Assembly (NCBI GenBank): GCA_017397825.1
Contig: JAFQHT010000049.1
Location: forward strand, 1-32,458
Direction of reading: 5' to 3'
Source of the DNA: Bacillota bacterium
GTDB taxonomy: Bacteria > Bacillota > Clostridia > Peptostreptococcales > Anaerovoracaceae
DNA length: 32,458 nucleotides
Shown here in pieces: positions 16,665 through 24,519 of the stretch. Under the pieces are notes generated by a model, which worked only from the letters and a program-made list of their open reading frames with translations, did not search any database and was not told the origin of the DNA. Position numbers and translations under genes: made by a program. Every line of letters starts with the position of its first letter. Position 1 is the first letter of the stretch.

Positions 16665-17916
16665 TTAATCCACCTAACTCGCGTATCCCCTTATCAAAAT
16701 CCTGATATCCTCTGTCAATATGCCCGATGTTTCTGACTTCTGTATGGCCCTCTGCCATAAGACCTGCCAGCACCAGTGCCGCGCCGCCTCTCAGGTCCAG
16801 GGCTTCAACTGTTTTTCCGGACAAAGATGATACTCCTTTAATTATAGCATTTTTTCCGCAGGTTTCAATATTTGCGCCCATTTTAACCAATTCTTTTTTG
16901 TGAGTAAACCTGCTTTCAAAAATCTCCTCACGGATTGTGGTCAGACCTTTTGCTACAGTGCACAAAGTCAGCATCTGCGGCTGACAGTCTGTTGGAAAGC
17001 CGGGATAAGGCTCAGTTATAATTATACCGGGACTTTTCAGATTTCTCGGTGAAACAACCTCCAACATGTCATCATATCTTTTTATTACAGCGCCCATATG
17101 TTCCAGCGGCCGGAGAACTTCCCTGACAAGTTCATGTCTTATGTTTCTGAACAGGGCACGGCCTCCCGTCCCGATTACAGCCATTATGTATGTTGCCGCC
17201 TCAACACGGTCTTCCAGAATGAAATACATAGTATCCGCCGGCGGAAGTTTGCAGTGCATACTACTGCTGCCTTTTATAAAAATGGTGTCCGTTCCTGCTC
17301 CGTGAACCTGGAAACCACAGTTCCTCAGAAAGCCCTGTAAATCTGCAATTTCAGGCTCCGCTGCACAGTTTTCTATGATGGTGTCGCCATCACCGGACAA
17401 AGCCGCCATAATCAGATTTTCCGTAGCTCCCACACTCGGATAAGGCAAAGTGACCGTACCGCCCACGCTGTGTCCTCTGCAGGTCACCCTCTCTCCACTG
17501 ACCTCAACTTCAATTCCCAGCTGCTGCAGCCCGCTGATATGCATATCAATCGGCCTTTCACCTATTTTACATCCTCCCGGCCTGTATATGGTGGCCTCAC
17601 CGCACCTTGCCAGCAGACTGCCAAGCAGAAATACTGACGACCTCATGCCCATCATCAGTTCCCTTGACACTGCACATTCATCCACACCTCTGCTGTCCAC
17701 CACCAGGCAGCAATCCTCCCAGCGTGTTTTTGCGCCCAGAGACTGAAGGATTTTTTCCATGACAAATACATCTTCAATACGCGGGCAATCGTAAAGTTCA
17801 TGGACTCCCGCCCTGCAGACGGTTGCTGCCATTATCGGCAATGCTGAATTTTTTGCGCCCTTCACCCGATACTCACCCCTAAGAGGTATACCGCCCTCAA
17901 TATGGTAACAGTCCAA
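16642..17916 (-). CDS. murA: UDP-GlcNAc 1-carboxyvinyltransferase MurA
   Basis: Transfers enolpyruvate from PEP to UDP-GlcNAc, the first committed step of peptidoglycan synthesis. It is 424 aa, EPSP-synthase fold. K22/N23 in GAKNSALPI and the catalytic C116 in YRPGGCKIGERPIDMH are present. C116 is the fosfomycin target, so no intrinsic Cys-to-Asp resistance change is seen. EPYPGFPTDCQPQM is the substrate-closing region. The start is TTG 17916, with GGAGG 7 nt upstream; the next in-frame ATG is internal (residue 29). The Shine-Dalgarno and start codon are part of a terminator-like hairpin and U-tract (17915-17954). It overlaps divIB. Confidence 0.97.
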   Translation of the reverse strand: MDCYHIEGGIPLRGEYRVKGAKNSALPIMAATVCRAGVHELYDCPRIEDVFVMEKILQSLGAKTRWEDCCLVVDSRGVDECAVSRELMMGMRSSVFLLGSLLARCGEATIYRPGGCKIGERPIDMHISGLQQLGIEVEVSGERVTCRGHSVGGTVTLPYPSVGATENLIMAALSGDGDTIIENCAAEPEIADLQGFLRNCGFQVHGAGTDTIFIKGSSSMHCKLPPADTMYFILEDRVEAATYIMAVIGTGGRALFRNIRHELVREVLRPLEHMGAVIKRYDDMLEVVSPRNLKSPGIIITEPYPGFPTDCQPQMLTLCTVAKGLTTIREEIFESRFTHKKELVKMGANIETCGKNAIIKGVSSLSGKTVEALDLRGGAALVLAGLMAEGHTEVRNIGHIDRGYQDFDKGIRELGGLIERRTCD

Positions 17917-17954
17917 AAAAACACCTCCCTACATACTTTACAGTATGCGGGAGG
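17915..17954 (-). promoter_or_regulatory. murA: terminator-like hairpin that contains the murA ribosome binding site
   Basis: On the minus strand CCTCCC (17949-17954) pairs with GGGAGG (17924-17929), and CATACT/AGTATG pairs inside it (17942-17947 with 17932-17937) around a 4-nt loop. The stem is followed by TG and seven U (17921-17915). The form is that of an intrinsic terminator after the DUF4358 lipoprotein gene. The 3' arm GGGAGG is also the murA Shine-Dalgarno sequence, and the U-tract supplies the UU of the murA UUG start codon. It can therefore both terminate or attenuate the upstream transcript and hide the murA start. Confidence 0.75.
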
Positions 17955-17965
17955 CATGTTTTCAG

Positions 17966-18454
17966 TTACTGATTCAGTTCAAATACATTTTCAGGAATTA
18001 CATTTGTCTCCGGCAGTACAATCATACACACAAAATTGCCGCTGCTCTGCACCTGGGCCAGCTTCTGCCAGCCTTCTGCACTTTCAGGATAAGTTGTATC
18101 TGCCGCACCTTTGTCGATTCGTGCCTGAAAAATATCTTTTACAGCCTGTACATCTGCTGCATTCTCCACTTCAGCCATTACAATCTCGCAAGGCGCAGTG
18201 GCAACCGGCGGCATATAAAAGGCCTGCTGTCTGAGCTGAATTTTATCAAGACCCGGATAAAAACTTTCTATAAGTCCCGGATCAGACTCTTCGAACAAAA
18301 TCAGTTCTTCAGCACCTTCAGGCTGAGCTGCCATTACTCCCTCATAAAATGTACTGAGGGGTGTTCCTGCTTCCGGCCCTGCAGTTTCCTGTCCGCAGCC
18401 CGCCAGGGCAAACAGTAAAACTACTGCTAAAACTAATACCGATATTTTTTTCAT
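17966..18454 (-). CDS. DUF4358 lipoprotein in the dcw cluster
   Basis: A 162-aa predicted lipoprotein. The basic start MKK, a hydrophobic stretch (4-18) and lipobox LAGC, with Cys20 as the acylation site, indicate export and anchoring on the outer face of the membrane. The mature part resembles DUF4358, from memory of the family (for example the MAEVENAADVQAVKDIFQARI segment), whose function I do not know. It starts 5 nt after murG and precedes murA. That is where murC or murB lies in many Clostridia, so a role in cell wall or septum assembly is possible but only inferred from position. Confidence 0.82.
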   Translation of the reverse strand: MKKISVLVLAVVLLFALAGCGQETAGPEAGTPLSTFYEGVMAAQPEGAEELILFEESDPGLIESFYPGLDKIQLRQQAFYMPPVATAPCEIVMAEVENAADVQAVKDIFQARIDKGAADTTYPESAEGWQKLAQVQSSGNFVCMIVLPETNVIPENVFELNQ

Positions 18455-18459
18455 ACTAC

Positions 18460-19566
18460 CTACCCCCTGAGCGTTTCAACAACCGTATTATAAATTATAT
18501 TCAGCGCTTCATCCGGTGCACATGCACGGCTTGCTCTGCTCATTGCCTCAAGAAGTTCAGGGTTATTCTTAAGTCTCAGCACTTCTTCCACCAGTTTCTG
18601 AGTATCCAGGTCGCGTTCTTCGATAAGGAGTGCACCGCCACGGTCTGCAACAGCCTTGGCGTTGAAATACTGGTGGTTTCCTGTCACATTAGGGGATGGA
18701 ATCAGAATAGCTGCCTTGCCGCAGACTGTGGTTTCTGCCACGGAAAGAGCTCCCGCACGGCTGATAACCAGATCACATGCTGCCAGGTAGTTTTCCATAT
18801 CCTCTATGTAATCCTTTATGTGAATATTCTCTTTAACTTCAATGTTTTTTTCCGCTGCCTGGTCAAGAACCTGCTGGTAATACCATTTACCGGTACCAAA
18901 AATCATTCTTGTCTTTTCATGACCGTTGAGAACCTGCATAACCTCAAAAGCAACTTCATTGATTTTTTCTGCACCCAGGCTGCCGCCGAAAGAAAACACA
19001 ATAAATTCATCCTGCCCAAAGCCCAGTTTCCTGCGGGCTTCTGCCCTGGAAAGAGTAAAGAAACTCTTACGCACAGGATTGCCTGCTTCCAGAGTTTTTG
19101 CAGGATTTTTAAAGTACTGAGCCGCATCACCGAAGCCCAGGAAAATTCTGTTTACGTACTTTTCCAGAGTCCGGTTTGCAAGACCCGGATAAGCATTCTG
19201 TTCGTGAAGAAAAGTTTTGGCGCCGTACATTTTCGCTGCCATAATCACAGGAAAGCAAACATACCCGCCGGTTCCGATTACAACGTCGGGCTTGAATTTT
19301 CCTATGACTCTGCGGGCTTCAAGGGTACCTTTGCATACGCGGACTCCTGTACGCACCAGCTGCCAGATACTTGATTTGTTCAGCCATCTTGCATCCACCA
19401 GCTCCAGCGGATAACCGGTTTTCGGCACAATTTCCTTTTCAATTCCCTCGTCGTTTCCCACATAAAGAATTTCTGTCTGCGGGTCCATTTCTTTGAATTT
19501 GTCAGCAATGGCGATGGCCGGATAAATGTGTCCGCCTGTACCGCCGCCTGTTACGATTACTCTCAC
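18460..19566 (-). CDS. murG: UDP-GlcNAc:lipid I GlcNAc transferase MurG
   Basis: Adds GlcNAc to lipid I at the cytoplasmic membrane face, forming lipid II. The 368-aa GT-B protein has the N-terminal glycine-rich loop GGGTGGHIYPAIAIAD (7-22), the FLHEQNAYPG region, and the C-terminal UDP-GlcNAc site with SRAGALSVAE...IPSPNVTGNHQ. The start is GTG 19566, with AGGAG 7 nt upstream. It begins 10 nt after ftsW and is followed by the lipoprotein gene 5 nt later. Confidence 0.98.
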   Translation of the reverse strand: MRVIVTGGGTGGHIYPAIAIADKFKEMDPQTEILYVGNDEGIEKEIVPKTGYPLELVDARWLNKSSIWQLVRTGVRVCKGTLEARRVIGKFKPDVVIGTGGYVCFPVIMAAKMYGAKTFLHEQNAYPGLANRTLEKYVNRIFLGFGDAAQYFKNPAKTLEAGNPVRKSFFTLSRAEARRKLGFGQDEFIVFSFGGSLGAEKINEVAFEVMQVLNGHEKTRMIFGTGKWYYQQVLDQAAEKNIEVKENIHIKDYIEDMENYLAACDLVISRAGALSVAETTVCGKAAILIPSPNVTGNHQYFNAKAVADRGGALLIEERDLDTQKLVEEVLRLKNNPELLEAMSRASRACAPDEALNIIYNTVVETLRG

Positions 19567-19576
19567 TTTTTCGCTC

Positions 19577-20695
19577 CTAAAAATCTGATGATTTAGAAAT
19601 GTTTAATAAAATCCCCATAGCCCCCATGAATATAAGCAGGGCGTTTCCGCCATAGCTTACAAACGGCAGGATAATTCCTGTCGGAGGCATTGAAGAAGTA
19701 ACTACTGCAATATTTATAAGTACCTGCACGCCCACCATTATAATGATGCCTGATGCAAGAAGAAGGCCTGTAAGATCCTTTGCATTCATGGCCACATGGC
19801 AGCCTCTCCATATCAGAAGGAGATACACAATCATCAGTGCCAGAATCCCTATAAACCCAAGTTCTTCGCCGATTATTGCAAGGATGAAGTCATTCTGCGG
19901 CATAGGCAGATACAGGTTCTTCTGGATGCTGTTGCCAAGACCTCGGCCCGTAAGTCCTCCTGTTCCCAGCGCCAGCAGCGACTGCACAACGTTCCATCCT
20001 GTGTCCAGAGGATCTTCAAAAGGATCCAGGAAACTTAAAAATCGTTTATATCTGTATCCCGTAGTATCAGTAAAAATAAAGGCAACTGCCGCTGCAACTG
20101 CTGCACCTGCAAGTATAACAAGATGGCGCCATTTTGCACCCGCCACAAGCAGCATGCCGCCTGCAATAAAACATACTGTAAATGCAGTTGACATGTTTGG
20201 CTGCAGCATTATAAGCCCGCCGTATATGCCTGTTACCACTACTATCGGTATTATTCCTTTTTTAAAATCTGTGGCCCACTTAGGGTGTCTTGAAAAGAAG
20301 CCGGTTATAAAAAGAATTATACATGGCTTTGCAATTTCACCAGGCATAATGGTAATCGGTCCCACTTCAATCCAGCGTGTAGCACCATAGGCCGATGAAC
20401 CAAGAGGTGTAAGAACCAGTACCAGAAGTACCAGGCCTGCTGCAAAAGCAACCAGCCACAGGCGCACCCAGAAATGGTAGTCAATCTTGGAGCACACCCA
20501 CATTGCAACAGTACCCGCGGCCAGCCAGATAAGCTGCCTGATAAGGTAATGATACGGATCATCATACTGACTTATTGAATAATAATAGCTGGCACTGAAA
20601 ATCATCAGTGTGCCGAAAATAGTCAGTATGGCTACCAGCAGCACAATTGAAAGGTCTCCTGTATTCTGTTTTTTTCCTCCGATTGCCTTCTTCAT
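19577..20695 (-). CDS. ftsW: SEDS glycosyltransferase FtsW/SpoVE
   Basis: Integral membrane peptidoglycan polymerase of the SEDS family, 372 aa with about ten membrane segments. SEDS signatures are visible: GRGLGNSIQKNLYLPMPQNDFILAIIGEELGFIG and, near the C terminus, MPPTGIILPFVSYGGNAL. It works as a complex with a class B PBP, here presumably the PBP encoded at 25997-27979. Its position between murD and murG is the normal place for ftsW/spoVE. AAGGA is upstream of ATG 20695. FtsW and the sporulation paralogue SpoVE cannot be separated from sequence alone. Confidence 0.95.
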   Translation of the reverse strand: MKKAIGGKKQNTGDLSIVLLVAILTIFGTLMIFSASYYYSISQYDDPYHYLIRQLIWLAAGTVAMWVCSKIDYHFWVRLWLVAFAAGLVLLVLVLTPLGSSAYGATRWIEVGPITIMPGEIAKPCIILFITGFFSRHPKWATDFKKGIIPIVVVTGIYGGLIMLQPNMSTAFTVCFIAGGMLLVAGAKWRHLVILAGAAVAAAVAFIFTDTTGYRYKRFLSFLDPFEDPLDTGWNVVQSLLALGTGGLTGRGLGNSIQKNLYLPMPQNDFILAIIGEELGFIGILALMIVYLLLIWRGCHVAMNAKDLTGLLLASGIIIMVGVQVLINIAVVTSSMPPTGIILPFVSYGGNALLIFMGAMGILLNISKSSDF

Positions 20696-20711
20696 AAACC
20701 GTCCTTAAAAT

Positions 20712-22088
20712 TTAAATTCCAAGTCTTTCAACACACATTTTGAAATGATCGCCGCGCTGCTCGAAGTTATCGTACATATCCCAGCTTGCGCAGGCAGGTG
20801 AAAGAAGTACCGTGTCACCGGGAACTGCAATTTCAGCAGCTTTCTGCACGCACTCTTCCATGTTTTTTCCGTAAGTATAGTCTGTGAAACCATATTTATC
20901 AGCAGTTTCAGCAATAATTTTACCGTCTCTGCCCAGCAGAATCATGTGTTTTACTCTGCCTTCAAAATTCTTTATAAGCTCGTCGAATTCCTGGCCTTTG
21001 CCGTCGCCGCCGGCTATCAGAATTATATTCTCTCTGATTGCTTTTAATGCAATAACTGCTGCATCCACATTGGTGCCTTTTGAGTCATTGTAAAATCTCA
21101 CGCCGTCCATCTGGCCGCAGTACTCAATTCTGTGTTCCACGCCACCGAATTCAAGCAGTGTTTCAGTGATAACCTTCGCATCAATACCTGCAAAATAGCA
21201 GATTGCAGCCGCTGCCAGAGCATTTTCAACGTTGTGGTCGCCGATAATTTTAAGGTCTCTGCGGTCACAGATCTCAACGAGCTCACCCGCTTCATTTCTG
21301 ATTACCAGCATGTCACCCTTCAGGAAAGCACCGAATTCCAGTTCTTCAAGTCTGGAGAAAGGCACAACCTTAGCCTTGCAGCCTTCAGTAAAACTGTAGC
21401 AGAACTTGTCGTCATAGTTTGCAACGCAGTAGCCGCTTTCATCCTGATTTGCAAAAATCTTTGCCTTGGCCCGGCCGTACTCTTCCATGGTATGGTGTCT
21501 GTTGAGATGGTCAGGTGTCAGGTTGAGCATTGCAGAAACTACAGGTTTGAAATATCTGGTAGTCTGCAGCTGGAAACTGCTTGTTTCAGTAACAAGCCAG
21601 TCATCTTCATCAGCCTCCATGGACCTGGAAATTACAGCAACACCGATGTTTCCTACCACATGAGTCTTACGTTTTGAGTTTTTAAATATTTCACCTACCA
21701 GCGTAGTAGTTGTAGTCTTTCCGTTTGTGCCTGTAATAGCCACGAAAGTTCCGCGGGCAATTCTGTAAGCGATTTCAAGTTCGCCTACGATTTCTGCTCC
21801 TTCTGCAGCTGCTTCCTGAATGAAATCCAGTTCAGGGTTCACACCCGGACTTAAGATAATCATATCAAAATCAGCCACGTGTTCAGGAATTTCGTGGAAA
21901 TAGCACTTTACCTTCTGTGAATCAAGAAAGTTCAGAAGCTGGCCATCCACATTGGATTTTTCTCTTGATTCCTGTACGCTTACTCTGGCACCTAATCTTA
22001 CCATTGCCTGTACAGCTGCGATACCCGATTTGCCAAGGCCCACAACCAGAACTCTTTTGTCTTTCATATTTTCAAGATTCATTGACAT
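20712..22088 (-). CDS. murD: UDP-MurNAc-L-alanine:D-glutamate ligase MurD
   Basis: ATP-dependent cytosolic ligase that adds D-Glu to UDP-MurNAc-L-Ala. It is 458 aa in three domains: N-terminal Rossmann domain (VLVVGLGKSGIAA, 13-25), central ATPase with P-loop AITGTNGKTTTTT (118-129), and C-terminal Mur ligase domain (YNDSKGTNVDAAV onward). ATG 22088 has AGGTGA about 6 nt upstream; a second ATG two codons later is possible. It is 10 nt after mraY and 16 nt before ftsW. Confidence 0.98.
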   Translation of the reverse strand: MSMNLENMKDKRVLVVGLGKSGIAAVQAMVRLGARVSVQESREKSNVDGQLLNFLDSQKVKCYFHEIPEHVADFDMIILSPGVNPELDFIQEAAAEGAEIVGELEIAYRIARGTFVAITGTNGKTTTTTLVGEIFKNSKRKTHVVGNIGVAVISRSMEADEDDWLVTETSSFQLQTTRYFKPVVSAMLNLTPDHLNRHHTMEEYGRAKAKIFANQDESGYCVANYDDKFCYSFTEGCKAKVVPFSRLEELEFGAFLKGDMLVIRNEAGELVEICDRRDLKIIGDHNVENALAAAAICYFAGIDAKVITETLLEFGGVEHRIEYCGQMDGVRFYNDSKGTNVDAAVIALKAIRENIILIAGGDGKGQEFDELIKNFEGRVKHMILLGRDGKIIAETADKYGFTDYTYGKNMEECVQKAAEIAVPGDTVLLSPACASWDMYDNFEQRGDHFKMCVERLGI

Positions 22089-22098
22089 AATCTCACCT

Positions 22099-23097
22099 CT
22101 AAATCTTCATAACAAGGAAAGCAATCAGGCAGAAAGCAAGTGCCATGAAATAGAACATGACTACAACCTTTCTTTCGCTCATGCCGCACAGTTCAAAATG
22201 GTGATGAAGCGGTGCCATTTTAAAGAAGCGTTTGCCACCTGTCTTTTTGAAATAACCTACCTGTATAATTACTGATAAAGCTTCTATTACGTACACGAGA
22301 CCTGCAATTGCAAGAATAAATTCCAGTTTCATCAGAATAGCTCCTGCCGCCAGAACTCCGCCGAGGGCCATTGAACCTGTGTCACCCATAAAAATCTTCG
22401 CTGGGTTTCTGTTGAACACCAGGAATCCAAGACATGCACCTGCAAGTGCACCGTAAACAGCAGGCTCACCTGTAAAACCAAAGGTTACTGCTGCAATTAT
22501 CATAAAACATGCAACCAGCGCTGTAACACCTGAAGCCAGGCCGTCAAGACCATCAGTCAGGTTCACAGAGTTACTGAATGCAACCATTACAAAAATAACG
22601 AACGGAATATATAAAATTCCCAGATCAATATACTGATTCAGAATCGGCAGCCAGATTTCTCCGCCCCATACAAGTCCGTGAGCACTGTAGGATTCCATCA
22701 TGGCAAAAATTGCAAAGGCAAGTGAGAAACCGAACTGCATAACAATTTTCTGTTTAGGGCTGATACCTTTGTTATTCTTTTTGATTGCCTTTTCATAGTC
22801 ATCAATGAAGCCGATAAGTCCGAAAAGGACCATCATTACAAGAATAACCACAATCCGCATGTCGAAAGTTTTCGTTGCGATAGTAACTGCCAGAGTAGTT
22901 ATTACAGTTGCACCTATAATGGCCAGACCACCCATGCTTGGTGTGCCTGTTTTATGAAGGTGAGACTGAGGACCCACTTCTCTTACAAACTGTCTGAACT
23001 GTTTCTTTTCCAGAAAAGGAATGAGTAATCCTGTGAACAGGGCACCCAGAGCCCATGCTGCGATTATTGCAATTACGGGAACTAAATACATTTCCAT
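22099..23097 (-). CDS. mraY: phospho-MurNAc-pentapeptide transferase MraY
   Basis: Transfers phospho-MurNAc-pentapeptide from UDP to undecaprenyl phosphate, making lipid I. It is 332 aa with about ten membrane spans. Catalytic motifs are intact: the FIDDYEKAIKKNNKGISPKQK loop, NLTDGLDGLASG, MGDTGSMALGG and the PLHHHFE histidine motif near residue 295. AGGAG is 8 nt before ATG 23097. It lies between murF (12 nt) and murD (10 nt). Confidence 0.98.
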   Translation of the reverse strand: MEMYLVPVIAIIAAWALGALFTGLLIPFLEKKQFRQFVREVGPQSHLHKTGTPSMGGLAIIGATVITTLAVTIATKTFDMRIVVILVMMVLFGLIGFIDDYEKAIKKNNKGISPKQKIVMQFGFSLAFAIFAMMESYSAHGLVWGGEIWLPILNQYIDLGILYIPFVIFVMVAFSNSVNLTDGLDGLASGVTALVACFMIIAAVTFGFTGEPAVYGALAGACLGFLVFNRNPAKIFMGDTGSMALGGVLAAGAILMKLEFILAIAGLVYVIEALSVIIQVGYFKKTGGKRFFKMAPLHHHFELCGMSERKVVVMFYFMALAFCLIAFLVMKI

Positions 23098-23109
23098 TTT
23101 GTAAACTCC

Positions 23110-24519
23110 TTATTCTTTATCCTTAATGATTTCTTTCACAACTTTTTCCATTGCCATGCCGCGGGATGCTTTTACAAGAACCACATCACCCGGTTTCACA
23201 ACCAGATCCACTGTTTCCAGAAGCTCTTTTTTGTCCGGATAGTAGAGAATCCTTTCTGCGCCCAGGGGTGCTGCTCCCTCCACATAATATCTGGCATCCT
23301 TGCCTACTGCTATAAGCAGGTCAGGTTTTTTTGCCGCCGCATATGCGCCTACTTCCAGATGCATTGACGGACTTTCTGAACCCAGCTCGAACATATCGCC
23401 GAGAATTGCAACACGTCTGCCGCCGTCTTCCGGCTGTGATGCCGCCAGAGTGTTAAGTGCGCTTTTCATAGATTCAGGGCTGGCATTGTAAGTATCGTCT
23501 ATTACTTTAATTCTGCCCCCTGTTTTTATATTTAATCTCTTGTCTGTCAGTTCAGCTGTCTGAATACCGGAAACCGCCTCTTCAGTGCTGATTCCCAGCA
23601 GACTGCCTGCCGCCACTGCCAGTGCAGAGTTCACTGCATTGTGACCGCCCGGAACGCCAAGAACCACTTCATACCCTTTATCGTCATGGCACAAAGTGTA
23701 TTTTATACCTTTATCACCAAAATCGCAAACATCATTTACCTTGTATACATTATTTTCTGCTGAACCCACGGTAATAAGTCTGTAGTCACCCTTCACATTT
23801 TCCTCTGTGAGCATGTCATTGTCAGCGTTGATAATCAGTGTGGAATCCTGTGTAAAAAAGGCGCATACGTCCATTTTTTCCTTCAGAATGCCCATTCTGC
23901 TGCCAAGATGTTCCACATGGGAAACACCGATATTGGTAATAACTGCAATATCAGGGCGCACCAGTTCAGAAAGCTTTATAATCTCTCCCGGAGAGCTCAT
24001 GCCCATCTCAAGCACTGCCACTTCTGTATCCGGCTCAAATTCCATGATGCTCAGAGGCAGACCGAACCCGTTGTTGAAGTTCTTCATGCTGCGGCCTGTT
24101 TTATATTTTGTGGAAGCAACATAATAGAGCATATCACGGGTGCTGGTTTTTCCTACACTGCCTGTGACAGCAATCTTATACTTGAGCGGAAGAGTGTTCA
24201 GATAGTAACGTGCCAGTTTTTGCAGAGCCGCAGTTGTATTTTCCACAACTATTATGTTGGTGTCCTCTGACTGACCCAGAAAAGCTTCCTTCGGAACTTT
24301 TGACTCATCAGACACAATTACAGTTCTGCATCCTGCTTCCAGCACCTGACCCAGAAAGTCGTGGGCATCATTCTTTTCACCGATAAGCGGAAAGAAAATA
24401 TCCCCCGGTTTTGCCAGTCTTGAGTCGGTACATACACTGTGAACCACATTACTTCCATTGCCCCAGACAAGGGTTCCTTCTGTCGCTTTTAATATTTCTT
24501 CAACTGTAAAATCACGCAT
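23110..24519 (-). CDS. murF: UDP-MurNAc-tripeptide:D-Ala-D-Ala ligase MurF
   Basis: Completes the UDP-MurNAc-pentapeptide by adding D-Ala-D-Ala. It is 469 aa. Order: N-terminal uridine-binding domain (SVCTDSRLAKPGDIFFPLIG, 28-47), ATPase domain with P-loop VTGSVGKTST (118-127), and C-terminal domain with DDTYNASPESM. The start codon overlaps the end of murE by 8 nt (ATGCGTGA), a coupling arrangement; AGAGGA lies upstream. Confidence 0.97.
   Translation of the reverse strand: MRDFTVEEILKATEGTLVWGNGSNVVHSVCTDSRLAKPGDIFFPLIGEKNDAHDFLGQVLEAGCRTVIVSDESKVPKEAFLGQSEDTNIIVVENTTAALQKLARYYLNTLPLKYKIAVTGSVGKTSTRDMLYYVASTKYKTGRSMKNFNNGFGLPLSIMEFEPDTEVAVLEMGMSSPGEIIKLSELVRPDIAVITNIGVSHVEHLGSRMGILKEKMDVCAFFTQDSTLIINADNDMLTEENVKGDYRLITVGSAENNVYKVNDVCDFGDKGIKYTLCHDDKGYEVVLGVPGGHNAVNSALAVAAGSLLGISTEEAVSGIQTAELTDKRLNIKTGGRIKVIDDTYNASPESMKSALNTLAASQPEDGGRRVAILGDMFELGSESPSMHLEVGAYAAAKKPDLLIAVGKDARYYVEGAAPLGAERILYYPDKKELLETVDLVVKPGDVVLVKASRGMAMEKVVKEIIKDKE

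Noticed and set aside
18361-19374. A 337-codon plus-strand open frame
   Set aside because: Antisense to murG and the lipoprotein gene; low-complexity hydrophobic/Cys translation without family features.
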